Assembly (NCBI GenBank): GCA_031291635.1
Contig: JARLIR010000136.1
Location: 1 to 36,761, forward strand
Direction: 5' to 3'
From: Rhizomicrobium sp.
GTDB lineage: Bacteria; Pseudomonadota; Alphaproteobacteria; Micropepsales; Micropepsaceae
Length of the DNA: 36,761 bases
Shown here: one piece after another, positions 22,900 to 32,469 of the stretch
Layout: each line of letters opens with the position of its first letter
How positions within the stretch are numbered: the first letter of the stretch is position 1
Made by a program: the position numbers and the translations under genes
Notes under the pieces: model-generated
What the model saw: the letters and a program-made list of their open reading frames with translations, nothing else
Told to the model about the DNA's origin: nothing
Databases searched by the model: none

Positions 22900-25800
22900 T
22901 TAGAACTTGGCGCGAATGCCAATCGTGAAGTAACGGCCCATGATGTCTTCTTCAGGCGTTACCGGATAGTAGAGGCTGACGGAACCCGAGTTCGCATACA
23001 CGGCCGAACGCGAATTGAAAACATTTTGTACCGACAGGTAGGAGGTGAAATCGCCGCCTGCCGCGGAGAAGTCGCGTGAGATCGTCCCATCGACGTAGTT
23101 CACCGAACGGATGTGTGGGGTCACCCAATTCTGCGAGGCCGCGATGTTCGACGTCTTGGTGCTGAAACCACCATGCCAGCGATCCTGAACCACGAATGAC
23201 CAGTCGCCCAGATTGTAGCGCAAGAACGCCGTGAGGTGGGTCTTCGATACCTTCCACGTCTGCAGATCGTTAAGCCCGTTGCTCGGTCCAAAGTACGTGA
23301 TCGGAGCACCAGGATACGCCTGTGACTGGTCCACCGGTTGATAGTTGGCGAGCAAGCGCACATTCCAAGAACCCTTCGCCTGATCGATTAGATCCGCCAT
23401 CTGAAAGGTGTAGTTCGTCTCGAAATCGAAACCTTCGATCTCGGACATCGCTGCATTGAGGACTTCTTTATAGACCGTCGTTGCGTAGTTCGCTGCGGTG
23501 GTATTACCGAACCCGAGCGGGCGCACATAGAGCGAACAGAACGGCGAGGATCCACCCGAACTATTACAGAGAGCCTGAATGTCGTTCGTTCTGCCGTCGA
23601 TCGTGCTGATCGCGTTCTTCAGCTTGATATTATAGTAATCCAGCGATGCGACGAGACCTGGGATGAACTCCGGCGACAAGACGACACCCACCGTGTAGGT
23701 ACGCGCAACTTCAGGAACCAGCGCGGAGTTACCCTGTGAAGCCAGCATGGTGCTGCCGGACAACGGGGTCGCCAAGTGGTTGTCGTTGAACGATGTTGTC
23801 GTCTTCTGAACCGGCGAGAACAGATCGTTCAGTGTGGGTGCCCGGATGTCGACTGAGGTAGTGCCACGGAAACGGACCTGATCGTTGACGTGATAATCCA
23901 CACCGATCTTCCAGGTCTGAACCGAACCGGAGGTGCTGTAATCGGTATAGCGGCCCGCCACGTTGGCATTCAAGCTCTGAACAAAGGGCAGATCTTTGAG
24001 CAGCGGGATATCCGCTTCTCCTGCGAATTCCCAAACATTGTTTGAGGCATGAACCGCTGCAACGACGTTCTGAGCCCAAAGCACCGTGCCTGAGTTGCAG
24101 AGACGCAAACCAGTGCAATCCACTGTCGCGGTGGGAGACGCATTGCTATCCACCGTATAGTCGTTGAAGCGGGCTTCTGCGGTAACGGCCACTTTGACCG
24201 GACCCGCCCAATCGTCAAACGCTGTGCCAGCGACACTGCCACCGACGTTATCCAAGATGTTTGTCTGGTGGTACCACGTTGTGGCAGTGATGTAGTTGTA
24301 GGCTGCCGTACTCATCAACCCCGGACCAAAGGGATCCATCGGGACGCAATTGGAGTATGCTGCAGTCGTCGCGGCATAACACTGCACACTTCCGCTCGAG
24401 CCCATTACGGCATCGAGGGCAGCGTATTGCTTTTGGTAATTGGTGTTGTTGACGACATCCACTGCCTGGCGGTTTTCACCATGGGTGTAGAACAGGTCCC
24501 AGGTGAAATCCCCAAATAGCGTGCCGTCCAAACCAGTGGTCAGCGACAGATTCCGGTTGGCTGTCCGGCTACCAACCAGCTTCTCCGGGCCCAAGTCGAA
24601 ATATTCGCCAACGGCGAATGTGTTGGTGGAATTGTTAAGGCCGTTATTGCCCAGCTGCGTTTGCTCCGCAGCGGTCAAAAACGCATTGTTCTTGTAGAAG
24701 GTGGCGGTGACATCGTGCGACAGCTTGGTGGGGAACCACCAACCGCTGGCAAACTGCTCAGCTGCAATAGCTTGGACATAGAAGGTGGTGGAAGAGTCCA
24801 GATCGTAGCTGAAGCGACCAAAGGATTCGTTGGTCCGGACGTTGGTCGAGGCTGAGCCATATTTACTCGCCGCACCATCGCCGCCAGAATTCTGGTTGCC
24901 GGTGCCGGTGGTCGTACCGAGCACGAAGGGAGTGATGGCGCCCGCCGCGGAGAACTGCTCACCGTTCGCGGTGCAGGACGAGCACGTGATCTTGCCACCC
25001 CAGGCATAGTCGGCACGGCCAATGTTTTCGGAAAACGTAAAGGGGCTCGCCGCCGAGCCGCTACCGGTCAGCATCCAAACCTGCGGTCCATAGGGACGGT
25101 CGAACAGCCGCACACCGTCCTGCTGGAAGTGGCGCACTGCCCCTTCAACGTGTCCATGGCCGCCAAAGACATCGATGCCAGCGGCAAGACCGAGATTATA
25201 GCTCGCGCCATCGGCGTAGGTTGAAATGCCAGCATTGGCATCAACTTTAAACCCGGTGAATTTCTTGTCTAACACAAAGTTGACGACGCCGGTCACGGCG
25301 TCAGAGCCATAGACGGCCGAGGCGCCACCCGTGACGACGTCGACATGCGCCATCAGCATTTGCGGCAGGGTGTCGATATCGACCGTACCGTCGGCGCTTG
25401 AGGGCGGGGCGCGGTGGCCATCAAGCAGAACGAGCGTGCGTTGAACACCAAAGTTCCGCAAATTTAGAACGTTCAGTCCGCCAGCGTAGCTGCCAGCGCC
25501 AGCCGTGCGCGGCTGCGACGAACCCTGAAATACTGGAAGCTTGTTCAAGCCATCGGGAATGCTGCTCGGTGCAGTCAGTTGCAGATCTTCGATATTGACC
25601 ACTGTCAAAGGTGTCGGAGATTTCGCGGCACTGGAGATAACGCGCGAACCGGTAACAACGACTGTTTCGAGTGCATCAGATGATTGCGCCAACGCCGGCG
25701 CGACAACCAATGCGGCCAAAGCGCCAACCGACGCCCCCCGCAACAACCAACCGTGCAGCTGTCGCGACGACAGTTTGCAAGATGATAGTTTCATTGACAT
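22900..25800 (-). CDS. TonB-dependent receptor, probable xylo-oligosaccharide porter
   Basis: This 966-residue outer-membrane protein has a Sec signal peptide (about residues 20-39, ending APALAQ), a TonB box ETVVVTG, a plug with VDVVTGGASAVYGSDAVTGV, and a 22-strand barrel that ends in IRAKF with the C-terminal Phe needed for BAM assembly. It lacks the STN domain of its paralogue at 29299. It should import oligosaccharides released by the xylanase, using TonB-ExbBD energy. Start 25800 or, with better spacing to GAGGGG, ATG 25794. Substrate is inferred from the flanking GH10 and GH43 genes. Confidence 0.92.
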   Translation of the reverse strand: MSMKLSSCKLSSRQLHGWLLRGASVGALAALVVAPALAQSSDALETVVVTGSRVISSAAKSPTPLTVVNIEDLQLTAPSSIPDGLNKLPVFQGSSQPRTAGAGSYAGGLNVLNLRNFGVQRTLVLLDGHRAPPSSADGTVDIDTLPQMLMAHVDVVTGGASAVYGSDAVTGVVNFVLDKKFTGFKVDANAGISTYADGASYNLGLAAGIDVFGGHGHVEGAVRHFQQDGVRLFDRPYGPQVWMLTGSGSAASPFTFSENIGRADYAWGGKITCSSCTANGEQFSAAGAITPFVLGTTTGTGNQNSGGDGAASKYGSASTNVRTNESFGRFSYDLDSSTTFYVQAIAAEQFASGWWFPTKLSHDVTATFYKNNAFLTAAEQTQLGNNGLNNSTNTFAVGEYFDLGPEKLVGSRTANRNLSLTTGLDGTLFGDFTWDLFYTHGENRQAVDVVNNTNYQKQYAALDAVMGSSGSVQCYAATTAAYSNCVPMDPFGPGLMSTAAYNYITATTWYHQTNILDNVGGSVAGTAFDDWAGPVKVAVTAEARFNDYTVDSNASPTATVDCTGLRLCNSGTVLWAQNVVAAVHASNNVWEFAGEADIPLLKDLPFVQSLNANVAGRYTDYSTSGSVQTWKIGVDYHVNDQVRFRGTTSVDIRAPTLNDLFSPVQKTTTSFNDNHLATPLSGSTMLASQGNSALVPEVARTYTVGVVLSPEFIPGLVASLDYYNIKLKNAISTIDGRTNDIQALCNSSGGSSPFCSLYVRPLGFGNTTAANYATTVYKEVLNAAMSEIEGFDFETNYTFQMADLIDQAKGSWNVRLLANYQPVDQSQAYPGAPITYFGPSNGLNDLQTWKVSKTHLTAFLRYNLGDWSFVVQDRWHGGFSTKTSNIAASQNWVTPHIRSVNYVDGTISRDFSAAGGDFTSYLSVQNVFNSRSAVYANSGSVSLYYPVTPEEDIMGRYFTIGIRAKF

Positions 25801-25819
25801 TTCCCCTCGTCTTTTGTGT

Positions 25820-26004
25820 GCCTTGCTTGCATCAGCAAGGCTTGTTTTGACCCAGGATTACCGACTGACAACGAGCGTTGGCAGACGTTCGTCTGGCTCC
25901 CTGATGTTGTGATAGACGGATGGGGGCTCCCACTTCCGCTATGGGTGCCACATTCAATTTGTAAAATCTTTGCGCTGAGGCGTGTGTGGTGCGATGCCTC
26001 AGCG
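25820..26004 (-). promoter_or_regulatory. Upstream region of the TonB receptor gene with inverted repeats
   Basis: Perfect inverted repeats are visible: GCCTTGCT/AGCAAGGC (25820-25841, loop 6), which would form a hairpin in the leader close to the start codon; CAGACG-TT-CGTCTG (25882-25895), a compact palindrome fit for an operator; and CGCTGAGGC/GCCTCAGCG (25973-26004, loop 14). 25801-26126 has no gene. Confidence 0.45.
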
Positions 26005-26126
26005 AGGCGCGCGACTCGGCCGAATAGCAATTTCAGTTTTACGCCATTCGACGCGTGAGCTGATGCACCCTGCCCTTACCCCCTACGACCATTCCACATG
26101 GTTGTGTGTGCATAAACAAAGAAAGA

Positions 26127-26154
26127 GGGCGCCGCGGAGGGGGCCACGGCGCCC
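26127..26154 (-). terminator. Intrinsic terminator after the second GH43 gene
   Basis: On the minus strand an 8-bp stem (26127-26134 with 26147-26154, GGGCGCCG/CGGCGCCC) is followed by CTCTTTCTTTGTTT. It lies 70 bp after the GH43 stop and separates that gene from the TonB receptor gene. Confidence 0.75.
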
Positions 26155-26224
26155 ATGGCGGCTAACAAACCTCTTACGGGAGCTCTGCTTGGCGGCCAAC
26201 TCTGTCTTCTGCGTTGCCCCTCAC

Positions 26225-27298
26225 TCAGTGTTGGAAGGGGTCAATGATCCTGATGGACCCATCACTGTTGTAAATCAGTTCGCTGACCTTGCTGTTTCGC
26301 AATGTGCTCCGCCCGCTCAATTGGGAGTCATGGTAGAATAGATACCAATGTCCATTGCTCTGAAGGACCGACTGATGCGTCGTCCAGCTGGAAACCGGCA
26401 ACAGAATGTGCCCCTGGTAGGTGAACGGGCCATAAGGTGATGTGCCCGTTGCATAATTGATGAAGTGGGTATCACCTGTCGAATAGGTGAAATAGTAGAC
26501 ACCGCGATATTTGTGCAGCTTTGCTGCTTCGAAGAAGCGTCGCTCATGATCGCCCGCCAACAATGGCTCGCCCTTCTTATCCAATAAGACGGCATCGCGC
26601 GGCGTCTCAGCCAATTGGAGCATATCAGGGCCCAGTTTCGCGACGCGCGGCATAACCGCGGGCTGATCAGGGTTGGCAGAGTCTGCGGTCGGACCACTGG
26701 GGTCGAAGTGGCCATATTTCCAACGCTGCAACTGCCCCCCGATGATGCCACCGAAGTAAAGGTAGCTCTGGCCATCATCATCAGTGAAGACGGCGGGATC
26801 GATGCTATAGGCGCTGCGCATGGGTTCGGCTTGCGGTACAAAAGGCCCTGCCGGCTGGTCGCCGATGGCAACGCCGATGCGGAAAATGCCCGTCTTATCT
26901 TTGGCGGGAAAATACAAGTAATAATGACCGTTCTTGTAAGCGGCATCCGGCGCCCACAACTGGCGATCCGCCCAAGCCACATTCTTAAGCTCAAGCGCCA
27001 CCGGATGGACGGTAACAGGAGCACCAATCGCGTCCATAGAGAGAAAGCGGTAATCGCGCATAACGAAGCGATTTCCCGGCTCATTATCAGCCAGCGGGCC
27101 TTCGATGTCGTGGGAGCCGTAAATGTAGATCCGCCCGCCGAACAGATGCGCCGAAGGATCGGCAAAATAGATATCCCGAACAAACGGTTGGGCACTATAC
27201 GCCAAAGCTGGGGCGCGGATGGTTTCAACGGCCGGGCTCTGGGCCGCGGCCGAGCCGATGCCCGCCAGCAAGACGGCTGCAATAAGGATGCGTTTCAA
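26225..27298 (-). CDS. Glycoside hydrolase family 43 enzyme (arabinofuranosidase/xylosidase type)
   Basis: This 357-residue secreted enzyme starts with a classic Sec signal peptide, LKRILIAAVLLAGIGSAAAQ, so I take TTG 27298 as start; an ATG at 27421 would add 41 residues ahead of the signal and is unlikely. The propeller carries Asp47 (YFADPSAHLF), Asp167 (YSIDPAVF) and Glu257 (RFFEAAKLHKYRGVYYF), the GH43 catalytic triad. It has no C-terminal sandwich, unlike the other GH43 here, so it belongs to a different subfamily, likely acting on arabinose side chains or short oligomers in the periplasm. It is transcribed away from the ECF sigma gene. Confidence 0.9.
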   Translation of the reverse strand: MKRILIAAVLLAGIGSAAAQSPAVETIRAPALAYSAQPFVRDIYFADPSAHLFGGRIYIYGSHDIEGPLADNEPGNRFVMRDYRFLSMDAIGAPVTVHPVALELKNVAWADRQLWAPDAAYKNGHYYLYFPAKDKTGIFRIGVAIGDQPAGPFVPQAEPMRSAYSIDPAVFTDDDGQSYLYFGGIIGGQLQRWKYGHFDPSGPTADSANPDQPAVMPRVAKLGPDMLQLAETPRDAVLLDKKGEPLLAGDHERRFFEAAKLHKYRGVYYFTYSTGDTHFINYATGTSPYGPFTYQGHILLPVSSWTTHQSVLQSNGHWYLFYHDSQLSGRSTLRNSKVSELIYNSDGSIRIIDPFQH

Positions 27299-27663
27299 TG
27301 TGGCTCTCTGCGGCAAGTAAAAGTACTCGCGTGGGGGGACACAGCTTTGACGAACGACACCGTGCAATCCGCTAGCCCATTGCCATCGAAACTTGCCCTG
27401 CTGGCTCGATATTCTTGGCATGCGGAAACCCGCCTCGCTTCTGGCGATGAGTTAGACGAGTGGAAATTCGAAATCCACCATCACAATCGGCTTTAAGTTC
27501 GATATTTTTGGGGGCGGAGGTCTTGCCGCTTCGCCTCATCATCTTCCGCGTGACAGGGCGGCACTACCTTCGCCGCGCGCAGTTCGGTTATGCTTAAAGG
27601 GCGCCTTTACCGTGGCAAAGTGTGGTTCTTGCCGTCGTCAGACGACGAGCCTAGAAGGTTGCA
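27299..27663. promoter_or_regulatory. Divergent control region, GH43 gene and ECF sigma gene
   Basis: No gene is supported. CGTCGTC-A-GACGACG at 27633-27647 is a perfect 7-bp inverted repeat 16 bp before the sigma-factor start and is a candidate operator or leader hairpin. Its CAGACG core also occurs in the palindrome upstream of the TonB receptor (25882-25895), which may be chance. Confidence 0.4.
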
Positions 27664-28266
27664 ATGTGGCAGATCGCTAACGAGCGTGCACTTTGGCTTG
27701 GGCAGCAAGTAATGCCGCACGAGCCTGCATTGCGCAGTTGGCTACGGCGCTGGCGCATGAAAGGTCTGGAAATTGACGATGTCGTGCAGGAGACCTACAC
27801 CCGCTTGATCACGGCCGAGAGCATCGAGCACATCACCAGTCCCAAAACGTATCTTTTCCAAATAGCGGGGTCGGTTGTCATCGATCACCTGCGGCGAATG
27901 AAAATTGTTTCGATAGATTCCGTTGCGGACATGGCAGAACTCGGCATTGCGTCGGACGAGCCTTCACCAGAGCGGCGTGTCATTGATCGCGATGAATTGC
28001 GCCGCCTAGCGCGAGCCATATCGGCGCTTCCCAACAAAATCCGGGAAGTCTTCATATTGCGCCGCGTTCACGGACTGCCACAAAAGGAAGTGGCCAATCG
28101 ATTGGGCATTACAGAAAGCACTGTCGAAAAACATATGAGCCGGGGCTTTTTATTGATGCTAAAATTGTACAACGATGGCGGAAATGCCCCGTCTCCTTCG
28201 TCTGATACTGTGCGTGGCCGGCGAGCCGAAGAGAAAAATGGTAAAGAAGACAGCACAAGAGATTGA
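27664..28266 (+). CDS. ECF sigma factor, FecI-like
   Basis: This 200-residue sigma factor shows region 2 (DDVVQETYTRLITA, then SPKTYLFQIAGSVVIDHLRR) and region 4 with a helix-turn-helix (LPNKIREVFILRRVHGLPQK and EVANRLGITESTVEKHMSRG). This is the FecI-type ECF pattern. ATG 27664 is the first start; ATG 27712 (MPHEPALRSWLRR) would also keep both domains. The C-terminus overlaps the FecR gene by 29 bp. With FecR and the STN receptor it forms a cell-surface signalling set, which most often reports iron chelators but here is placed among xylan genes. The target promoters cannot be read from the sequence. Confidence 0.9.
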   Translation: MWQIANERALWLGQQVMPHEPALRSWLRRWRMKGLEIDDVVQETYTRLITAESIEHITSPKTYLFQIAGSVVIDHLRRMKIVSIDSVADMAELGIASDEPSPERRVIDRDELRRLARAISALPNKIREVFILRRVHGLPQKEVANRLGITESTVEKHMSRGFLLMLKLYNDGGNAPSPSSDTVRGRRAEEKNGKEDSTRD

Positions 28267-29200
28267 CGTAGAATCGGCCGATTGGGCGGCACGCATCGAT
28301 GCCGGACCGCTTTCAGACGGCCAAAAGGTCGCGCTGGAGTTTTGGCTGGCGGGCGACGTGCGCTGTCTGGGCGCTTTTGCGCGCATGCAAGCCATCGCTG
28401 CCGTGACCGACCGCGCTCGCGCTTTGGGGCAAAGCTTCGTGCCTCCCGACGTCTCAAGAATGCCCTCCCGCCGCATACTCCTGGTTGGGGGAACTGCTGT
28501 TGCCGCGACAGCGCTCGTCGGTATCGTCGGAATGGGTTCGTTCCCGACAAGCAGCGAAAACTACCGCACCGCCAAAGGCGAAGCCCGCGTCGTGGCGCTC
28601 GAAGACGGCTCCGTTCTGACGCTCAACACCGATACAGAGCTGGACGTCTCCTATAGCAACCAGCGCCGGTCGGTCACATTGCTGCGAGGTGAAGCGGTTT
28701 TTGATGTCGCCAAAAACCCTAAACGACCTTTCTTCGTTGCTGCTGGAGAGGTAACCGTACGCGTGGTCGGAACCAGTTTTTCGGTCAGCAAACTGGACGC
28801 CAGTCCGATTCAGATTTTGGTTCGGGAAGGGATTGTTGATGTGTCCTTGCCCGCCCGGCCCGGCGCACCTTCGGTTCGACTGTTGCGAAACAACAAAACC
28901 CTCGTTCAATCCGGGGCGACAGGAATTTCGCGTTCCGCGGTAGGGGACACAGAATTGCAGCGGAGCTTGGCTTGGCTGGATGGCCACCTAGCCTTTGAGG
29001 GGCAAACCTTGGAGCAGGCAGCCGCCGAATTTGCCCGTTACAGCGATACCAAGATCGTAATCGCAGACCCGAGCTTGGCGCACGAAGAAATTGCCGGCTT
29101 TTATAGGGCCAACGATCCGGTAGGTTTCGCCAAAAGCATAGCAATCAGTTTGAATGCGCACGTGGAGGTTGGCGCGGGAAAGGTGCAATTGTCCCGCTAA
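28238..29200 (+). CDS. FecR-family anti-sigma factor
   Basis: This 320-residue protein has a cytoplasmic N-terminus of about 75 residues with the FecR motif ESADWAARID, one membrane helix at about residues 79-98 (RILLVGGTAVAATALVGIVG) and a periplasmic FecR domain (KGEARVVALEDGSVLTLNTD, GTSFSV), ending with a secretin/STN-like domain (LEQAAAEFARYSDTKIVIAD). ATG 28238 follows GAAGAG and overlaps the sigma gene, so both are translationally linked. It holds the sigma factor inactive until the STN domain of the loaded receptor contacts its periplasmic part. The role is well known for the family; the signal is inferred. Confidence 0.9.
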   Translation: MVKKTAQEIDVESADWAARIDAGPLSDGQKVALEFWLAGDVRCLGAFARMQAIAAVTDRARALGQSFVPPDVSRMPSRRILLVGGTAVAATALVGIVGMGSFPTSSENYRTAKGEARVVALEDGSVLTLNTDTELDVSYSNQRRSVTLLRGEAVFDVAKNPKRPFFVAAGEVTVRVVGTSFSVSKLDASPIQILVREGIVDVSLPARPGAPSVRLLRNNKTLVQSGATGISRSAVGDTELQRSLAWLDGHLAFEGQTLEQAAAEFARYSDTKIVIADPSLAHEEIAGFYRANDPVGFAKSIAISLNAHVEVGAGKVQLSR

Positions 29201-29268
29201 GGTAAGCGGGCGCGTGATTGAGTGGTGGAGCGAGAGTGACTATAACCGTTCCACCAACGGGATCTCCA

Positions 29269-29301
29269 ATAAGGAGACCATGAATAAAACTGGGGGAGAT
29301 G
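29269..29301 (+). promoter_or_regulatory. Translation start region with strong ribosome-binding site and G5 tract
   Basis: AAGGAGA at 29271-29277 stands before ATG 29280, but the frame from that ATG ends after 36 codons. The receptor frame opens at ATG 29299, right after GGGGGAG with almost no spacing. One G fewer in the tract 29292-29296 would join ATG 29280 to the receptor frame. The start is therefore uncertain. Confidence 0.5.
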
Positions 29302-32300
29302 ACGTCAAGACTTCAACATGGTCTGATCTGGATCTGTGGGTTTGCTGCAGTGCTCGGGGAGACTGCGTTCGCGCAGACGCGTGCCATTGATATACCGAGC
29401 GCGGAAGCCTCGAAATCGATCCCTGAATTCGCCCGTCAAGCTCAAATTCAAATTGTAGCGCCTGTCAGCCAGCTGCACGGGATTAAGACGCCGGCGGTTG
29501 CAGGCACCATGGATATTGGTAAAGCCCTGCAAGAGTTGCTCGTCGGAACCGGACTTGAAATCGCCAGTAGCGACAGCGCCACCATCATTCTCAGAATGCC
29601 TGCCGCGCCTACCAATGAGAACCACGCCGCCAACCCACCGCCAAAACGAGCAACGCCGGTCTTCGCGATGGAATCGGTGGTCATCACTGGATCGCTCATT
29701 ATCGGAGACTTGGCCAAATCGCCCACGCCGATCACGGTGGTAAGGCCGGAAGAGATTGCGCCCACCACACCGTCCAACATTCCGGATGGCCTCAATAAGC
29801 TTCCAATCTTCCAAGGGTCCGCTCAGCCGCGCAGTCCGGGAAATGGCTCAACGGCAGGCGGAATCAATGTCCTCAATCTGCGCAACTTTGGTGCTTACCG
29901 GACGCTGGTGCTTCTCGATGGTCGACGGGTGACGCCGTCAAATGCCGATGGCACTGTGGTGGTCGACACGCTGCCGCAAGTTTTGGTATCGCGGGTGGAT
30001 ATAGTGACAGGCGGCGCCTCGGCGGTTTATGGCTCCGATGCCGTTACCGGGGTTGTGAACTTCATCCTGGATAAATCCTTCAGTGGGCTAAAGACGGAAG
30101 TCGATTCCGGTCTCTCGAGCGCTGCAGACGGGGCAAGCGCCAAACTCTCCATCGCCGCGGGAAGCGACATCCTCGCTGGGCGCGGGCACATCGAAGGATC
30201 GCTGCTGCACTTTCAAGAGGACGGCGTGCGGATATTCGACAGGTCCTACGGACCCAAGGTGTATGTGGCGACAGGCGTCGGCACCCAAGCCAATCCCTTT
30301 GTCATCACGATCAATACGCGCCGCTCAGACTCCACCTTTGGCGGTCGAATTGCCTGTTCGATCTGTTCGGTAAACGGCTATCAGTTTGGCGCCGGCGGCG
30401 CGATTTTTTCCTTCTCTGAGGGAACTGCGACGGGTACAGGCTCTCAACAATCGGGGGGTGATGGCGCCTACAGCCCCTATAGCAGTGCCCAGACAAATGT
30501 GCGGACGAACAGCGCCTTTGGCCGCTTTAGCTATGATTTTCTGGGCGACACCAATTTCTATATTCAGGCCACGGTAGCAGAACAGTTTTCATCCGGCTGG
30601 TGGTTTCCAACAAAACTAACAGCGAGCCCGAGTTATCCGGCAGTGTTCTTCAAGAACAATGCCTTTTTGTCTCCCACGGCGCAGACACTTCTCGGCAATA
30701 GCAGTACGACCGATCAGTCCAATACCTTTGTGTTGGGCGAGTATATGAATCTCGGCCCCTATCGTCTGGTGGGAACACGCAGTGTAAATCGAAATATTAC
30801 AGGCTCAACGGGGTTACAGGGATCGCTTCTGGAGCGTTTTCGCTGGGAGATATTCTACTCACATGGTGAGAATCGGCAGGCCGTCAGCAACCTGAACAAC
30901 ACGAACTATCAAAAGCTCTATGCCGCCGAGGATGCCGTCGCTACGCCCGACGGCTCGATCAAATGCTATGCCGCCACCCAAACCGTAACAACGGGCACCT
31001 ATGGGGATTGCGTCCCGCTGAACCCATTTGGGTTGGGCTCTATTACACCGGCGGCTTATGCCTATTTCACAGGTACCACATGGTACCACATGACGAATTA
31101 CCTCGATGATCTCGGCGGCAGCATCATGGGCACGGTCTTCCACAATTGGGCTGGAGATGTCCAATTCGCTCTGTCCAGCGAGCTTCGGTTTCTCCAGTAC
31201 AAAATTGACTCCAATGCGTCTCCTACCGCGACGGTGAATTGCGCTGGGCTTCGCAACTGCAACCCTTCCCTGATCTTGTGGGCTCAGAATACGGTGGCCC
31301 CTATGCACGCTTCCAATTTTGTCTGGGAGCTCGCAGGGGAACTTAACATTCCCCTCGTGCGCGGCAAGCCGCTCGTGCAACGTCTCGACCTCGACCTTGC
31401 GGGGCGCTACACGGACTACAGTACCTCTGGCCCGGTACAGACTTGGAAAGTCGGCGCCGACTATCAAGTCAATAATGACTTACGCCTACGCGCTACGACC
31501 TCCATCGATATTCGGGCGCCCACTTTAAACGATCTCTTTTCACCGCCTCAGGAGACAGTCACCTCGTTCGTTGATGTCCACACCTCATCGAGTGGCACGC
31601 TCTTTGTCGAGACACGTGGCAATCCTAACTTGGTGCCAGAAGTGGCGCGCACCTATACTGCGGGCATTGTGTTAACGCCCGATGTCGTCCCCGGCTTGAT
31701 GCTATCCTTGGACTATTATGGAATTCGCTTAAAAAACGGCATTGCCGAGGTGAGCGGACAGAATTTCACCATCCAACGGCTTTGTGAAAATTCCAATGGC
31801 GCATCGCCCTATTGTGCGCTCATCACGCGCCCCTTGGCTTATAGCAATACAACGGCTGCAAACTTTCCGAGTTTGGTCTACTCCGAAAATCTCAACACCG
31901 CGCTGACCGAAATCGAAGGCTTCGATTTCGAAGCAAACGACTCTTTTGAAGTGACCGACGTTGTCGCGGATTGGACCGGCTTATGGGCGACGCGTCTGCT
32001 CGCCAACTATCAACCTGTCAACCAGACCCAACAATACGCTGGCGCGATCATGACCTATTTGGGGCCCGGTCCCGATACCCAGCAAACTTGGAAACTCGCG
32101 AAAACGCACGCAACGCTATTCCTGAGCTACGCACGCGAGAGCTGGGTTTGGCGGCTGCAGGATCGTTGGATCGGTGGTTACAGCAAAGTTTCGCAAGCCG
32201 GCCAAGTTTGGGTCAACCCGCATGTGCGCTCGACAAATTATGTCGATCTCAACATTGAACGACAGAGTTATATTTCCGGCCTAGACGTGGTCTTCAACCT

Positions 32301-32436
32301 TTCGGCACAGAATCTCTTCAATGCACAGCCAGGTCTGTATCCCTTCAGTGGCTCTGTAGGGCTGGTCTACCCTGTTGCGCCCGAGCAGGACATCATGGGG
32401 CGATATATCACGCTCGGCGTCCGCGCGAGTCTGTGA
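29299..32436 (+). CDS. TonB-dependent transducer with N-terminal STN domain
   Basis: This 1045-residue receptor has a short signal peptide (IWICGFAAVLGETAFAQ), an STN domain at about residues 28-98 (AEASKSIPEFARQAQIQIVA, DIGKALQELLVGTGLEI), a TonB box MESVVITG, a plug with VDIVTGGASAVYGSDAVTGV and a 22-strand barrel. Plug and barrel closely match the receptor at 22900-25800 along their whole length, so the two are paralogues; only this one has the signalling domain. It should bind the same sort of oligosaccharide and pass the signal to FecR. Start: ATG 29299 is the first in frame, but see the odd start region. It ends IRASL-like (GVRASL), lacking the usual final Phe. Confidence 0.92.
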   Translation: MTSRLQHGLIWICGFAAVLGETAFAQTRAIDIPSAEASKSIPEFARQAQIQIVAPVSQLHGIKTPAVAGTMDIGKALQELLVGTGLEIASSDSATIILRMPAAPTNENHAANPPPKRATPVFAMESVVITGSLIIGDLAKSPTPITVVRPEEIAPTTPSNIPDGLNKLPIFQGSAQPRSPGNGSTAGGINVLNLRNFGAYRTLVLLDGRRVTPSNADGTVVVDTLPQVLVSRVDIVTGGASAVYGSDAVTGVVNFILDKSFSGLKTEVDSGLSSAADGASAKLSIAAGSDILAGRGHIEGSLLHFQEDGVRIFDRSYGPKVYVATGVGTQANPFVITINTRRSDSTFGGRIACSICSVNGYQFGAGGAIFSFSEGTATGTGSQQSGGDGAYSPYSSAQTNVRTNSAFGRFSYDFLGDTNFYIQATVAEQFSSGWWFPTKLTASPSYPAVFFKNNAFLSPTAQTLLGNSSTTDQSNTFVLGEYMNLGPYRLVGTRSVNRNITGSTGLQGSLLERFRWEIFYSHGENRQAVSNLNNTNYQKLYAAEDAVATPDGSIKCYAATQTVTTGTYGDCVPLNPFGLGSITPAAYAYFTGTTWYHMTNYLDDLGGSIMGTVFHNWAGDVQFALSSELRFLQYKIDSNASPTATVNCAGLRNCNPSLILWAQNTVAPMHASNFVWELAGELNIPLVRGKPLVQRLDLDLAGRYTDYSTSGPVQTWKVGADYQVNNDLRLRATTSIDIRAPTLNDLFSPPQETVTSFVDVHTSSSGTLFVETRGNPNLVPEVARTYTAGIVLTPDVVPGLMLSLDYYGIRLKNGIAEVSGQNFTIQRLCENSNGASPYCALITRPLAYSNTTAANFPSLVYSENLNTALTEIEGFDFEANDSFEVTDVVADWTGLWATRLLANYQPVNQTQQYAGAIMTYLGPGPDTQQTWKLAKTHATLFLSYARESWVWRLQDRWIGGYSKVSQAGQVWVNPHVRSTNYVDLNIERQSYISGLDVVFNLSAQNLFNAQPGLYPFSGSVGLVYPVAPEQDIMGRYITLGVRASL

Positions 32437-32469
32437 CACCGATCGCGCGAATGGGCAAAGTGCTAGCGG

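Noticed and set aside
26317..27282. 321-codon minus-strand ORF within the second GH43 gene
   Set aside because: Out-of-frame shadow, Ser/Arg-rich, whereas the GH43 frame shows all catalytic motifs.
15365..32436. Caulobacter-type XylR operator (TGGTAGCGCTACCA-like) before the xylan genes
   Set aside because: Looked for by eye in the upstream regions and not found.
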